64,000 nucleotides of DNA from Zygaena filipendulae. Lineage: Eukaryota > Arthropoda > Insecta > Lepidoptera > Zygaenidae. Position 1 is the first letter of the stretch; the number at the start of each line of letters is the position of its first letter. A model generated the notes under the pieces. The model worked only from the letters and a program-made list of their open reading frames with translations. It did no database searches and was not told the DNA's origin. A program made the position numbers and the translations under genes. Below are positions 1 to 11,898 of the stretch, one piece after another. The stretch lies in assembly GCA_907165275.2 (NCBI GenBank), contig OU015659.1, positions 3,762,501-3,826,500 on the forward strand. The letters run 5' to 3'.

Positions 1-46
1 ATATGAGAACTTTGGAAAGTGGTGGAATCCTCCAAATCGATGCTAA
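1..46 (+). CDS. Alpha-1,3-fucosyltransferase (GT10), last codons only
   Basis: Positions 2-46 read Y-E-N-F-G-K-W-W-N-P-P-N-R-C and then a TAA stop at 44-46. The second fucosyltransferase in this window ends N-F-R-E-W-W-D-P-P-D-V-C-stop at 3031-3066, so the two tails match at N-F-x-x-W-W-x-P-P-x-x-C. GT10 fucosyltransferases are Golgi type II membrane enzymes that transfer fucose from GDP-fucose to N-glycan GlcNAc. The rest of this gene lies left of the window, so its state cannot be judged. The match is short but specific, and the neighbouring copy in the same orientation makes a tandem pair very likely. Confidence 0.75.
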   Translation, partial: YENFGKWWNPPNRC

Positions 47-433
47 TATTCTACCATAAATACCGCTTCGGACCTCTTGAGTTCCGTGTTCGATTCCTTG
101 GAGATACTACCAGATCCAAAAATAAGTTTTCCTGACGAAATGCCTATCTTTTTAGCAAATTTCCGGAATTTTATTTATGTAGGTACTCAAAATATCTCTA
201 TGATGTCAAAAAAACTCGAAAAACCTCTTCAGAGGACTCAATCACTAGTGATTATTTTTTAGTAAATAAACATATAGATAGGTATTTTTAATCTTTGATT
301 TCATATTAAATGGCATTTAATGGTAAAGTTTAAGTTTTTGCTACTTGTTTTAGTTAATTTTACATTCCTTATCATAATAATTCTACTATTGACCTACATA
401 CACCGAAAAATTATGTAAGTATATTGTAAATAT
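47..433. other. AT-rich spacer between the two fucosyltransferase copies
   Basis: This stretch holds the 3' flank of the first copy. I see no open frame with protein-like composition and no repeat I recognise. Confidence 0.5.
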
Positions 434-550
434 TCCTTACTAATATTATAAATACGAAAGTGAGTTTGTTTGTTTATTACACTTTCACGCCTCAACGGCT
501 CAACGGATCATCATGAAATTTATTATATGTCTTTAACAGATACACCGATA
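434..550 (+). mobile_element. Helitron group A, 5' fragment
   Basis: It begins TCCTTACTAATATTATAAA and continues through the usual CTTTCACGCC and AACGGCTCAACGGATCAT segments. The 3' half, with its CCGCG hairpin and CTAG, is missing. Group A is the classic short lepidopteran Helitron type with the body segment CCCGGAATTCCCGCGGGAAC. Confidence 0.75.
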
Positions 551-1662
551 TTTTTTATCTAAATTGCATATCGTATAGATATCAGATATTTTACTATCTA
601 AGTATTTTACTAGTATTATTTATTTAACAGTACGCGGCCCGAGTGAGATGTGCCAAACAATAATAATTTTGTGCTCATAAAAATAATGGGAATTTTTTTG
701 AAAACCTTTTATTTTTTAACTTTGCTGTCACTCGTAGCTATATTCTATTTTTCTATGAGTAGTGTTGGATTTATTAAATTATATTATGATAATGATACAA
801 TAGAAAATAATCTAAGAAAGTTTTTGGTTGCTCAAGAAAATTCAAACAATTTGAGACAAAATAATGATGGTCTAGAGACAAATGAGTCTATAATATGAAG
901 TATATATTACAATGGACGTCCCCAAAAGGTGTTCCGTTTGCGTATATGGGTGTGGGACAGAGTGGTTTTATCGACAGGAAGTGTCCGTACGTTAACTGCT
1001 ATGTGACAAGTAATCGGTCGTACCTCGATGATTACACAAAATTCGACGTAATTGCTTTTTCTGGACCAGAGGTATTAAGAATGCCCGAGAAAAATCTCCC
1101 TAGCAGGCGATCACCACATCAAAAATTCGTCTTTGCTTCTATAGAATCTTCTGATAACTATCCTGTGTGTTCAAACAGGTTTGATGGTTATTTTAATTGG
1201 ACATGGACTTACAAACTTGACTCAGACGCTCGATGGGGTTACGTTGTGGTGCGAGATGCAGAGAATAAAATAATTGGTCCAAATAAGGAGATGCATTGGA
1301 TGAAACTGGAAGACATGGATCCAGTGAGTGACGATTTAAAGGAAAAAATAAAATTGAAAACAAAAGCAGCCGCTTGGTTTGTGTCCAATTGCTATTCCAA
1401 ACGTAATCGTGCTCGCATCGCTAAAAATCTACAGGAAGAGTTGAATAAATACGAGTTGACAGTGGACATTTACGGAGCATATGGACCCAATAAATGTCCC
1501 CGAGGAAAAAATGAAAACAAATGCTTCGAAATGTTAGAGAAAGACTATTTTTTTATCTATCATTTGAAAATTCCTTCAGTGAAGATTATGTAACTGAAAA
1601 ATTGGTAACAGCATTGACAACGATGTTGTGCCTATAGTATTCGGTGATGCGAATTATACAAG

Positions 1663-2798
1663 GTCAGTATTGAAGTAAATAAAGCGACTGCATCCTTGGC
1701 ACAGTAGCGTTGGCTTGTATGCCAAAGCTATGGCTCCGGTCAATTGCTGCAGAATACAACCAATTAATAACAAAAAAGTTATTCCAGAACGTATAATATT
1801 TATTGTTCATTTTAGTTTGGTTAATATTTAGTCACCATGGAAAAGGCAAGTTTAGTTTGAAGTAACTTCGGTGTAACTCCACTACGAGTGAAGACTGAAT
1901 GTAGGTATGTGAACAACGTACCTACCGCTCCACAAATCAAAAGATTGCTGGTTCAATATTCGGTGGGAACACGAACAAAGGGTTATGCATTACAATCTAG
2001 GAATAACATAGGTAATTAATGAAATAATGAAACATTTTATTGTCATAATTTTACATTTACACAAAAAAAGCAATCCTGAACACACTATCCACTATAATCA
2101 TAAAATCTATTTGCATATCAAATTCTCTAATTAAATACTTTCTATAACAGTTAACAATAGGTATAATAACATTATAATAAATAATAATTACAGCATCGCA
2201 TTATATCATTACAAGCCGTTCTCCGCAGTTTTTCCCGCGTACCTGCCCTGCGTCCTTTTCTGTACCCCTGATAACGTTTAAGCAAAATTTTATGTGGTTT
2301 CACCCGCTTTAATTTCGGTTTTCTTGCGGGAGTTCCTGGAATAAATTACCCTATGTATCTATATTTCGGTGATGTTCAGTTGAGTATAGTCAAGGCGTGA
2401 AAATGTAACAGACAACCGGACAGATACAGTTATTTTGGTATTTATAATATTAGTGCTGCTGGGCACTGCTGGGCAAAGGCTTCCCGAGGATTGCCATGAC
2501 GACCGGTTCTACGTTACCTTTATCCTGCCCACATTTGTTTGCCAATAGGTAATCTCAATTTGTTTGATAGCTTTCTCATAGTCTACAAACTCCATACATG
2601 GTGTTTATATTTATCTGTATAACTGTACAATTTGCTACAGCGTAGTTTTTTTTACTTTTGGGAAATTGTCGAACCTGCGCGTATTGCAATTTAGTATTAA
2701 AAAGTTTCACTAAAACATTTTTTTGTTCAAAATTTTTGTTATCATTTTTTTTTTTTTTAATATAAAATACTTAAAATTAATTCTTCTTTTTTTTTCAG
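1663..2798 (+). other. Intron of the fucosyltransferase gene, with repeat debris
   Basis: It is bounded by GTCAGT at 1663 and TTTTTTTTCAG ending at 2798. It contains a decayed minus-strand Helitron (2213-2452). Next comes a segment with GGGCACTGCTGGGCAAAGGC (2459-2478), a phrase common in lepidopteran interspersed repeats. Around 1960 there is a short GGTTCAATATTC stretch that recalls a SINE B box, but it is not enough to call. Confidence 0.6.
2213..2452 (-). mobile_element. Helitron group A, decayed, inside the intron
   Basis: Read on the minus strand it starts CACTAATATTATAAA (rc of 2438-2452), passes the GTAACAG and AAGGCGTGA segments, and reaches two decayed copies of the GTGAAACCGC end (near 2219 and 2293). 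Two 3' ends suggest one element inserted into another. Confidence 0.6.
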
Positions 2799-3066
2799 AT
2801 TCATGCCGGACGACATTTATTTAGACATAAGAAAAATGGGCACGAAAAAGGTGGCAGAAAAAATTAACGAGCTTATCAATAACCTCGATTTATATTATGA
2901 TTATTTCAAATGGAAAAATCATTACTCGTATTACAGAAGAGTCGAAAGCATAGAGACTGATGATTACTGTATTTTTTGTTCTATTCTAAACAACGACACC
3001 AAAGTGAACATGAATTCAGTGTACCAGAATTTTAGGGAGTGGTGGGATCCTCCTGATGTATGCTGA

Positions 3067-4095
3067 AGTAATAATAATTACAGCTGTGTGTGTCTGTGAT
3101 TTTTTTTTTGTTATGGTGCGTACAGACTATGTAACATGCTAGATAAATTGTGTTTTATAACATATCCACATTATGTAACCTTGTTATACAACATTGCAAC
3201 ATAAAACAATACTGTAAACATTAGAATAACAATGCAATATAACAATGTTATATAACCATTGTCGTTTCTCGGTTTTCAGTAATATTGCTATCTACAATGT
3301 CGTCGCGAGAGGACGTTTTGCTAGCTGCGGCAGTGCCTGTTGTACCTACTTTTAAATAACAAAAAAAATTGATATAACAAAAATTATAATTAATAAAAAA
3401 AATGTTGTAGCTTCATAATTCCAAAAATGTCCACTGAAAGTTTTTCATTTCATTACACCGGCAACTTTGTTTCATTGTTAAGGTCTGTTTTCTAAAGTCT
3501 GCCGGGTGCCTCCAAAAGACTCCCCGATAATTTTGTTGAAGTTCCCCTTTGCTCGTCACTTCACTTTTTCTTTTTTAATGACACCGCTGTACTTTGTATA
3601 AGTTCCCAGTAAAATTAAATTACAGAAGTTCATCAGCTATTTCGTTGCTTTTTATCCGCCATTCTTGTCTTAGAAACATTGCAAAATATATAAATTGCAT
3701 AAATCTTATAGTTCAAATATTCTCATAATTAATTAGAGACCTCTTATAATTTAATGAGATTTAAATTCTAATGATGTTTTCACTCAGACAATAGTCTGAA
3801 TACTTATGGAAATACTTATTTGATTGTACAAGTCATCGAATGAAATCCTACAAAAGCGTCCATTGTTCTCATTTTCTATACAAAATGGCGTAGATCTTGG
3901 CTTTTAATTAACAGCTGTGTACTTATATCAAATTTTTTTATGATATAGTACATTAATAAACATTTTTTGTGTTAGTTTAAATATTTTTGGAGATAGAAAT
4001 TTAATCGCACAAAGAAATGTTTATTCAGGACCTGTACTTGTTTCTTTTCTTTTAGTATTGTATGGGTTTACGTAACCAGGAAATTATTTTAGGTA
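3067..4095. other. AT-rich region without a recognisable gene
   Basis: This is the 3' flank of the fucosyltransferase copy. Positions 3130-3290 repeat the words TATAACA, AACATTG and ATGTTATA in both orientations, giving a weak low-complexity repeat. I see no protein-like frame. Confidence 0.5.
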
Positions 4096-4290
4096 CTAGC
4101 TGTGCCCCGCGGTTTCACCCGCATGAAAGGTTTTTATACAGCAACTTTTTTTTCCGACATCCAATTTCAATGAAACAAAGCCTATATGTAGCTCCAAGCT
4201 AAGCTTAATCTACCTGTGAAAACCGCATGACAATCGGTAGATGCGGAGATTATCGCGAACAGACAGACAGACAGACAGAATAAAATTGAA
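4096..4290 (-). mobile_element. Helitron group C, minus strand
   Basis: It begins with CTAGCTGTGCCCCGCGGTTT (reverse complement of the 3' end) and runs into a GACAGACAGACAGACAGA microsatellite at 4261-4278. Group C bodies share the words ATCAGCTATCTG and GTCCCGTTAAAAT; this copy is degraded in the middle. Confidence 0.7.
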
Positions 4291-4602
4291 AAAAAAAATT
4301 TTTTGGGCTTGGTTACTCTTCTTTTATCACCCCTCTCAATTTTAGTTAAAAATATTCAATGTACAGAATCGCGGATTCTACTCTTTTATTATAGTATATT
4401 ATTATAGGTATTGTCCCTATTTGCTATTTCCCACTATTTTACTTATACACTTATGTTTTATACACACACTTGATTTGTCAAAATATACCTACAGGGAAAT
4501 AATATCATAAAATCATCTTTTTATTATGTAAACTCTGAAACTGTAATCATCGTTCCAGAATAAAATGTACCTACTCAAACTGAACAGCGATGCATTTATC
4601 CT

Positions 4603-4735
4603 ACTAATAATATAAATTCAAAAGTAACTCTGTCTGTTAGCCTGTCTGTTACCTTCTTCCTCAACCGATCACACATGTGCTCAGGGGTACAAAAAAGGAC
4701 ATACGGTACTTTTTACGAATAAAAAAATTAAACGT
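4603..4735 (+). mobile_element. Helitron group A, 5' fragment
   Basis: It starts TCCTACTAATAATATAAATT and carries the GTAACTCTGTCTGT, CAACCGATCA and GGGGTACA(G)AAAAGGACAT words in order. The 3' end is absent. Confidence 0.65.
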
Positions 4736-5304
4736 ACGTGTGATTTGGTTTGACACGAATAAGTCGACATGCACAAATTACCAAAGGTGTACAGTTTGGA
4801 CTGCATAGGTGGAAATTGAGCAATAATTGACAATCTGGACAGTAATCTCGGAGCGGATGTGCCGTGATGGACGCGCTGAATGCCCTAAATATTGGACCCG
4901 ACGAGATTTGAAAGTCTCATGAAGCTAATTGAAGACCCAAAGATACAGTAACAGAAGAAAACATTCAATAAATCTGATGCATCCCCAGTAAATACTAAAT
5001 ACTTGGTGTTTCCATCGTCCAATAGTTACTCAATTTTTGTTCCATTACATTCGAGTGATTAAGTCTTACCTCTCTACCCTTAAGATAAACAAACCGATAA
5101 GAATAGAAGAGGTGCCTAAAAATTTTGGACATTGTTGTCCAAATACGGAAATACGGAATTCAAAGGTGGTAGCTAACCAGCCTGACACTCGAAAATATCC
5201 AACACCGCTATAAAAAATATCATGTGGCAATGTATGGTACCTATTCTTATTATGAAAACACACTGACTAGTCAAGAAATTTTGAAAACTATTTGACCTTC
5301 TAAG

Positions 5305-5582
5305 GCATTAAGGTAGTTTATAGGAAGTAAAGTCAAATAAAAAAGGATTTTCACTCCCGAGGAAATCCTGAAACTCATGCGGGTCAATCCACATAGCTAG
5401 TCTTTACTAATATTATAAAGAGCTAAAGTTTGTGAATTGTAAGTTTATGAGTTTATGACGTTATAGGGGGTAATCTCTGGATATACTGAACCGATTTTGA
5501 AAATCTTTTATTTGTCTATAGCCACAGAAGTCTGTACGGGAACTCTGTAATTACCGCGGGTGAAACCGCGGGGGACAGCCAG
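5305..5582 (+). mobile_element. Two abutting Helitrons, head to tail
   Basis: The first is only a 3' end, finishing in CTAG at 5397-5400. The second starts directly at 5401 with TCTTTACTAATATTATAAAG and ends near 5582 in GGGGGACAGCCAG, with the CCGCG/CGCGG stem just before. There is no spacer between CTAG and TC. Confidence 0.75.
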
Positions 5583-8340
5583 TATTTGATAGATATAGCT
5601 GTCTTGAGATAAACTAATGAACAAACAGTTAGACACTGAAATGACCGCCCATGAGGTGGGCTGACGACATTCTGCGCACTGTTGGAAAGACTTGAATGCG
5701 AGAAGCAAAGATAATAATTATAATAATCTCTACGTTTTAACGAGAGGCAAGTGTAGGAGCGAATGGAAACGCGATGAGAAAGCCTGCAGTGAATGAATAC
5801 AGGCTGAAGAAGAAAACAAAGGAAAAGGAAATATTACTGATAATATTTTTTCAAAATAGACAACAGCAGCGTTATAAGCAATTTTTTACTATTAAATCTT
5901 GACGTAACTTATAACATTGCGCAGGATTGTGTTCATCTATAAAATTATTATACTCTCAATGTGGCTAGTTAGCTAATTTACTAATTAACTTAATTTTGAG
6001 TAAGTATCTATTTTATTAAAGGAACAAACTACAATAAAGGCATCCTCGAGGCCACCTTGAATTAACCACTAGATACTATCTTGATAAACCCTTGAATTTG
6101 AAAGCACGAACTACGCTTCTAAGTCAAACTAATGTTTTAAATAGAGAAACAGATACACATCCAAAAGGGTTTCCTTTTAGTTAATAGATCATGATCATAT
6201 TATTATACAGGATGTTACAGAAAGGTGTAGTCATATTTCAAGATTGTGATCTGGTAATCTTAAACAATATTTTTCCCGTGATATTTAGCCCAATAACCTA
6301 ATAATTTCACAACTGAAAAAAATATTTTTAACGACCACTTCCGCAACCAAATGAATATGTCATATCACTAGGTAAGTAGCCATAAATCGGTTACAGGAGT
6401 CGGGTTCAAGATCGTTTAATGCAATTTATCACCGTTGTTTTTTGATAGACAAGTTTATAAAGACAAATCTTCCTTTTAGGGTAGGTACTAGGTATAGTTT
6501 ATTTCATCGTACTAGTAGGCTAGTTGCGTTACTTGTGTCAATAATTAAAAGTTAAAAGAACGTTTTATTTTAAAATTTAAATTGTTAATACATGTTGTTA
6601 TAGAAACCAAAACTCAGTTTCAAAGAAAAACTTAGCTATAACATTTTGTGTTTCATTGACATACCTATTATGCACACGTTTCAATAAGTTCAGTCGCAGT
6701 TTGGCAGTAAGAAAGGTAAGCGTGTATCGTATATCACACCGCAGTTACAGGCTTTCAATGAATTGTATTTGAATTTTATTGAGGTGTATACTGTATAGCG
6801 CTCGCCCGGGGGAGTCCAACGTATTATACATAATGTGTCATATTACCGCAACAAAACCCACACGGAATATATTGTTATTGTCGTTTTGTGCCAAATACGG
6901 CGTTTCAATACCCAAATATCTGCTTGTACGACGATTCATTTATTCAAATTGTTTGCGTGCCCAACAAATTGAAATACCGTTCTACTTTACCGGTTAGATA
7001 TGGATGATTTCTGAATTTATTAAGGCAAACGAAATTTTTCATAGCAAATAACATGCGTAGCTGCCTATACCTGCTTACAAGTAAACGCCCCAGTTTATGA
7101 GCTTTGAAATCTGAATAATTTAATACTTGAAAAAAAAAATGCGCAATTTTTAATACGTATAAGGCAAAAATACCAGTCTGACTTGTTATCTTAATACCGT
7201 TATCAAATACGTTGTCCTTAAACAGGTTCAAAGGAATCCGTTTTGATTCAGATCAACATACTTTTATATCCTTATCATATCATAATTATTATAATAATTA
7301 TAATATGTCATCGTTTTTTAATCTTTCTGCTCAAATATTCTTAAAGGCTTTTTCTTTTCACATAATATTCAACTGGTCATGCGACAGGTCGAAAAGCGAG
7401 CTCACATGATTATAGCAAGTTCATTCGCATAAAGAGATTACCATATCCCAGAGGCTTACCGTTGAAGAATTATGGAATATACAAAATGTGACATCTCTAC
7501 TAGTACTCGTTTATTTATTTTTTTATTTACCTCAATGGGGAAGGCAAAGGAAGCTTAGTCCATCTTCTGAAGTTATTTACATCGAAATGCATTGGTGAGA
7601 CTCATTTATTTGAATGTTAATTTTAAATGTCTACAAATGCTTTAAGAATTGTCTCTCTTGAATTTGTATATGATTTATAGTATGTATTATTATCAATATT
7701 ATGAGTGTCCCCACACTCACGACTCGACCTAATGCTGAGCCAAGGCCCATTTTGAGCATAGAGACATACCATACAAATATCATTTTAAAATTGTTACTGT
7801 TTATCTTAGGTTTAGTCTTAGTTTGTTATTATTTTATCATTTTAATTTGTGTTGTTATGTACCTAAGTTGATTTGGATTGTGTGTCTCTTTTTGCTTTAA
7901 TAAATCTTTCTTTCATACGTTCTTCTTCTTTAACTAACTAATAGGCGCGCACCTATGACGCCGTGACAAATTTTGCCTAGCCCCCATACGTGCCGTGCAC
8001 GGTGCAATAAAGAACTTCGTTCAAAAAATATATGCCAAAAACAATGAATTATACTTTATATAACAATTCGTTTTTTTATATTAAAAACACCACCGCTATT
8101 TAAAATGATTTATAGATATCGAATATTTAAATAAGATTTCTCACTAACACAATATGAAGCCGAAACTATACTACTACCAGCTTTTATAATTTGGGCACCC
8201 TGCACTGCACTAAGAAAGAGTTTTCGGAAATTAAACCCTAAGGGGGTGAAAGTTAATGTGCCCGCAATTTTTTGATTAATCATGGAAATCAGTAGTCAGA
8301 ATTTTTTATACTATCTATGTATAGATACGACGACCAATTT
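5583..8340. other. Long non-coding stretch
   Basis: There is no supported gene. A transposon-end-like phrase ATACAGGATGTTACAGAAAG lies near 6208. Positions 7780-7920 look like the 3' end of a retroposed sequence, with GTTATGTACCTAAGTTGATT followed by AATAAA and then an unrelated TTCTTCTTCTT stretch. The frames of 60-95 codons here have compositions expected by chance. Confidence 0.45.
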
Positions 8341-8367
8341 GACGACCCGATTGGCGTAGTAGGTCGG
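8341..8367 (+). mobile_element. Head of a tRNA-derived SINE, truncated
   Basis: The phrase CGACCCGATTGGCGTAGTAG matches the head of the SINE at 56446-56690 (minus), including its A-box region TGGCGTAGTAGG. It stops after GGTC where Helitron sequence takes over. Confidence 0.6.
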
Positions 8368-8384
8368 TTTGTTTGTTGTTTGTT

Positions 8385-8536
8385 GTGATTTAACTCAAAA
8401 ACTACTAGACCGATTTCAAAAAATTTTTCACCATTAGAATGCTACATTATCCCTGAGTAACATATACCCATATTGTAACTAGGAATTCCCACGTAAACTC
8501 CGAAATTACCGTGGGTGAAACCGCGAGGAACGGCTA
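8385..8536 (+). mobile_element. Helitron group A, 3' part
   Basis: AAAAACTACTAGACCGATTT is followed by a decayed GTGGGTGAAACCGCGAGGAA end and a CTAT terminus. Confidence 0.65.
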
Positions 8537-8541
8537 TACCT

Positions 8542-9492
8542 CTACGTATATTTCGGGGTTTTTGGTTATTCAAACCTTAAAGCGACATGCTGGTAAGACC
8601 GCGCATAAATCAAATAAATTTAAGAAAATAAATAGATGGCAAATCATCAGTGAACTCTTCAATGCCGCTAAGCTCACGAAGCGATGTGACTCTAGATTGA
8701 TGGAGATTAAGGAGGTAAGTAATTTAGATTTATAATGAAGGTCTTCGTGCCGTTTTAACCGGGTTTTGTAGAGTCATAAGATTGGCGTCGTGATTCAAGC
8801 ATCCTCTTTATCCAACCATTCAAATTTTCTATCAAATTCAGCTTGATAATATAGTTTTATTATCCTTTTGAAAATCGTTAAGTGCATTAAGTTTTTGTAA
8901 AACTTGAAGCCAAATGTCAGATAGACGACGTCCTCTAATAGCCCCACCGGAATTAAAATACAGTATGAAGAGGTATATTTAAAAACCATAGACATAGGTT
9001 TTTTCTTAATATAGGTACTTACATAATATAAGTTGTTTATAAAAACTAAACTTTCTCATGTAGTCGTCGTATTACGGATTCGTCATAATGAACTGTAGGT
9101 AAGTACCTATTTTAGGTTCGCAAAAGCCACATATCTGGGGGCAGTGGGGGCACGGTAGTGCCTCGCCAGGACGAGCCAAGCGAAGCGGAAGCACTACCTA
9201 TCTTTTTTAGAAGTGCTTCGTCGTTATTTTGAACCCTTAGAACTTAGGTTTGGATTATACCAGATAAACGAAACTCTCGAGATATGTTGTCAATAGCGGA
9301 ATTATTAAACATATAAAGTATTAATTGTGTAGCTCTTATACTTTAGATTTTATTGGTATCTAAAAAACCCTGATTTCGTCAGCGATTCACTGATGATCAT
9401 CAAAATTCTTAGGGTATTTTCTAATGTCATAGAAAGCTGAAATTTAGTATGTAAGCTAGGGGATGGAAGTTTGTATGAGAATTCCTCAATTT
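8542..9492. other. Non-coding stretch
   Basis: Positions 9137-9200 are GC-rich against an AT-rich background (GGGGGCAGTGGGGGCACGG and neighbours) and may be a transposon end. Nothing else is supportable. Confidence 0.4.
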
Positions 9493-9958
9493 TGACTTAC
9501 AAAGAGAAATGAAATCCGACCAAAAATATTTTCATGTAAAATGATGCCAAGACGAAACCATAAGTCGGGCACTGTCAAAAAGTTTTCAGATGTCATGTAG
9601 AGCCAAGCTTATAACTCTACACATCCTAACTATACAAGGCTTAACTTCTCAATTCTTTCTCAATGTGGCTTGACCGTTTCATTACTACAAGAACTATTGT
9701 ATAACAGAAAAATAATTAACAGTGGATAAATTTGTCACCTTACGCTCATGTGAATGGAGCGAAATGGCCAAGCCATACATTCAGACTAAGGTGTAGATTT
9801 TTAGAAGTCAGGTCTTGTAGAGTAAGGGTGTTTAGAGTTATAAGCTTGGCTCTACATGACATCTGATAACTTTTTGACAGTGCCCGTCATGTGGTCTCGT
9901 CTTGGCATCATTTTACATGAAAATTTTTTTGGTGAGATTTTGTTTTACTGACGGTTCC
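9493..9958. mobile_element. MITE with long inverted repeats (family 2, copy 1)
   Basis: The left arm from about 9510 (GAAATCCGACCAAAAATATT) reads inward through ATTTTCATGTAAAATGATG, CACTGTCAAAAAGTT and TAGAGCCAAGCTTATAACTC. The right arm ending near 9941 repeats these words in reverse complement. Arms are roughly 150 bp with a single-copy centre around 9680-9780. The copy at 44800-45040 shares the same words. There is no coding capacity. Confidence 0.8.
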
Positions 9959-9961
9959 TTG

Positions 9962-10075
9962 TGGTTTTTTCCCCGTTAATTTCAGAGTTTCCGCGGGAAT
10001 TCTGGATTAACAATACACTACGTCATATTCTGTATCTCTGACAAATGAATGCGCATGATGATTGGTTGATTCCAA
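9962..10075 (-). mobile_element. Helitron group A remnant
   Basis: CCGTTAATTTCAGAGTTTCC, CGCGGGAATTC and a decayed GATTGGTTGA segment lie in minus-strand order. Both ends are lost. Confidence 0.5.
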
Positions 10076-10189
10076 TAATTAAAATGGCAAAGAACTGAAC
10101 TTTTTAGTGGTATTTAATAAAACTTTTTATATTGTCTTGCAGCACTACAAGAATAGGGATGTTGACGATTTTTGAAAATCAAAATTCTA

Positions 10190-10447
10190 ATTAGTCCATC
10201 CGTCAGTTAGAAAATAAAAAAAATGCACACGTATTTTTTGCTTTTACTAATTAATGAAAGTATACATAGATATAGCGCATTAAAGTTTAGGGTGGGGGCT
10301 CGTGACGTAATTAACCGCTATAAACCCCCATACAAACTGCATCGGATAGTGACTTCAAGCGAAATTTTTACTCAACGTATCGCCGTTTATGATTACGTAA
10401 AAAAAATACGTGTCCAATATTTTTTATTAATCTACAAACCAGAGTAA
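10190..10447. mobile_element. AGTCCGT-end MITE, copy A
   Basis: It starts TTAGTCCATCCGTCAGTTAG and contains GACACGTATTTTT-like, AGCGCATTAAAGTTTAGGGT and GGGGGCTCGTGACGT words. It ends with CGTGTCCAATATTTTTTATT and a decayed terminus. Copies B-E are at 14058, 19992, 28354 and 59193. Confidence 0.8.
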
Positions 10448-11020
10448 GAAAATTTAATTCAACAAATATCATAAAAAATTAACCCTATTTACGTATCATC
10501 TTATCGATATATGTTTAAAGGAAATATTAAGTATTTGTAATTTTTGTAGCGAGTTTTACCTCTAACTGACCTTAAACAGCAAGGGTTATAAAATTTAGTT
10601 ACCTATATCTGTTGTTAAAATAGGTAAATAACGTCAAGAATATACATAAAAGAAACGAGCGTTGGTACTAATAATATCCCCACTCGGGTGACGTCAGTGT
10701 AAGAGTCTCGTTAGGCGTCCCCCTGGGCTGGCGCTGGCTTGATAGCTGTCGTGATTCGTGGACGACACAGTACAGGCTGTATCTGTTCTATAATTATAAA
10801 GAAAACCGAGGCGAGTTTAATAAAAAAATTATTTATATAGCCATTTTTAAATGAAATTATCGGGCTACGAGTATTTTTAATCATTTTAAAATAATCATCG
10901 TATTCCAGGCCTCCGGATAATCCAGATGATAGCAGAAAGTGAGAAAGTTACGAAGCTTCGACTCCGATTCCGATAAGTCGGAACTTCCGATTGATTCCGA
11001 TTCCGGTAGTAAGAAGTATC
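10448..11020. other. Non-coding, with a GC-richer block at about 10670-10790
   Basis: The block contains GGTGACGTCAGTG and CGTCCCCCTGGGCTGGCG. It could be regulatory or an old exon, but I find no frame, splice pair or repeat to decide. Confidence 0.35.
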
Positions 11021-11211
11021 AGCCCCCTTAGCCAAGTGGACAATCTGTAATCGTTAACGCATAGAAAACTACGGAACGGAATCGTAATGTCACGTGGTCA
11101 GGCAAAACTGAACTTTTGATTGGATGATTTTACGTCACCACGTGACATAATGGATCGTTCCTTAGTTTTCTGTGTTAACAATTGTAGATTGTTCACTTGG
11201 CTAAGGGGGCT
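11021..11211. mobile_element. MITE with AGCCCCCTTAGCCAAG ends
   Basis: The left end AGCCCCCTTAGCCAAGTGGA and the right end CCACTTGGCTAAGGGGGCT-like sequence are inverted repeats extending about 60 bp (CAATCT, GTTAACRCA, GAAAACTA, GGAACG). The centre holds CACGTGACAT. A fragment of the same end occurs at 13052-13081. Confidence 0.8.
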
Positions 11212-11898
11212 TGGATGACTTCTCAAACATCTAGTCGTTGAGTCTGTCCCTTATAAAAGTAACAGTGTCCCGTTGAAACGCTGCATAATGTAAATCACGA
11301 CTACACGCTACACTGCTTTTTAGTGCCGAGATCGTTTTATTATGCAAGTGCTATGACGCACTTCATTTTATGGAAAAAAAAAATTACTGTCACAACTTTA
11401 GTCATAAAATCTTTGATGAGAACCTTTAAATTTTGCAACATAAAGGAAAATTGTAGTGAGTTGCAACTTACAGGGTCATACATATAGATACTAAGTTTTC
11501 ATTCTAATTGCTAGTTCAATAAAAGCTTTTGGTCGGAAAATTAATCCTAACCCGCCCGACCTTATGGTTTAAAATTGAACTCACTGCGCGTTCCATGGAA
11601 TCTGTGGTAATCCCATAGGTAGGACGGTCATGGAGACCCATTCATACAAATTGTTGGACCCCGGCCAATTGCCTGGTCGCTCGTGTGACTCGATTTAACT
11701 AACAATCGCCTGCTCTAACATGTCGTTCATAAATATGTATGAGCATAATATGTCCGTACTACACATAACACACGTAGCACACGATAAATAGAAGAAGATA
11801 TAAAAGTCATGGATACAATCAATACCTACATTATGTAGGTATACATAAAATTATCTTAGTAGGTAAGTACTTTAGTACTTTCAGCGGCATTTAATTTT

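Larger units (their letters stand above)
686..3066 (+). pseudogene. Alpha-1,3-fucosyltransferase (GT10), two exons with three 1-base frameshifts
   Basis: Exon 1 runs from the ATG at 686 to the donor AG|GTCAGT (ends 1662). Exon 2 starts at 2799 after a pyrimidine tract and CAG, and ends with TGA at 3064-3066. The joined codons read N-Y-T-R-F-M-P, a GT10 signature. The product would be a Golgi type II enzyme: about 24 hydrophobic residues near the N-terminus, a stem rich in N and Q, then catalytic-domain motifs W-T-S-P, K-C-P-Y-x-N-C-Y-V-T, A-A-W-F-V-S-N-C and V-D-I-Y-G, and W-K-N-H-Y-S-Y in exon 2. Three single-base losses break it: near 890-895 (stop TGA at 896), in a run of seven T at 1548-1554 where eight are needed, and near 1608-1615. 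Each downstream frame continues with good family matches, so decay is slight. It may be a young pseudogene or a working gene with assembly errors. GT10 identity is strong; assignment to subtype A or C is not possible here. Confidence 0.85.

Noticed and set aside
650..685. Start of the fucosyltransferase at the GTG at 650
   Set aside because: GTG is not a normal nuclear start in insects. The in-frame ATG at 686 directly precedes the hydrophobic anchor, as expected for a type II Golgi enzyme.
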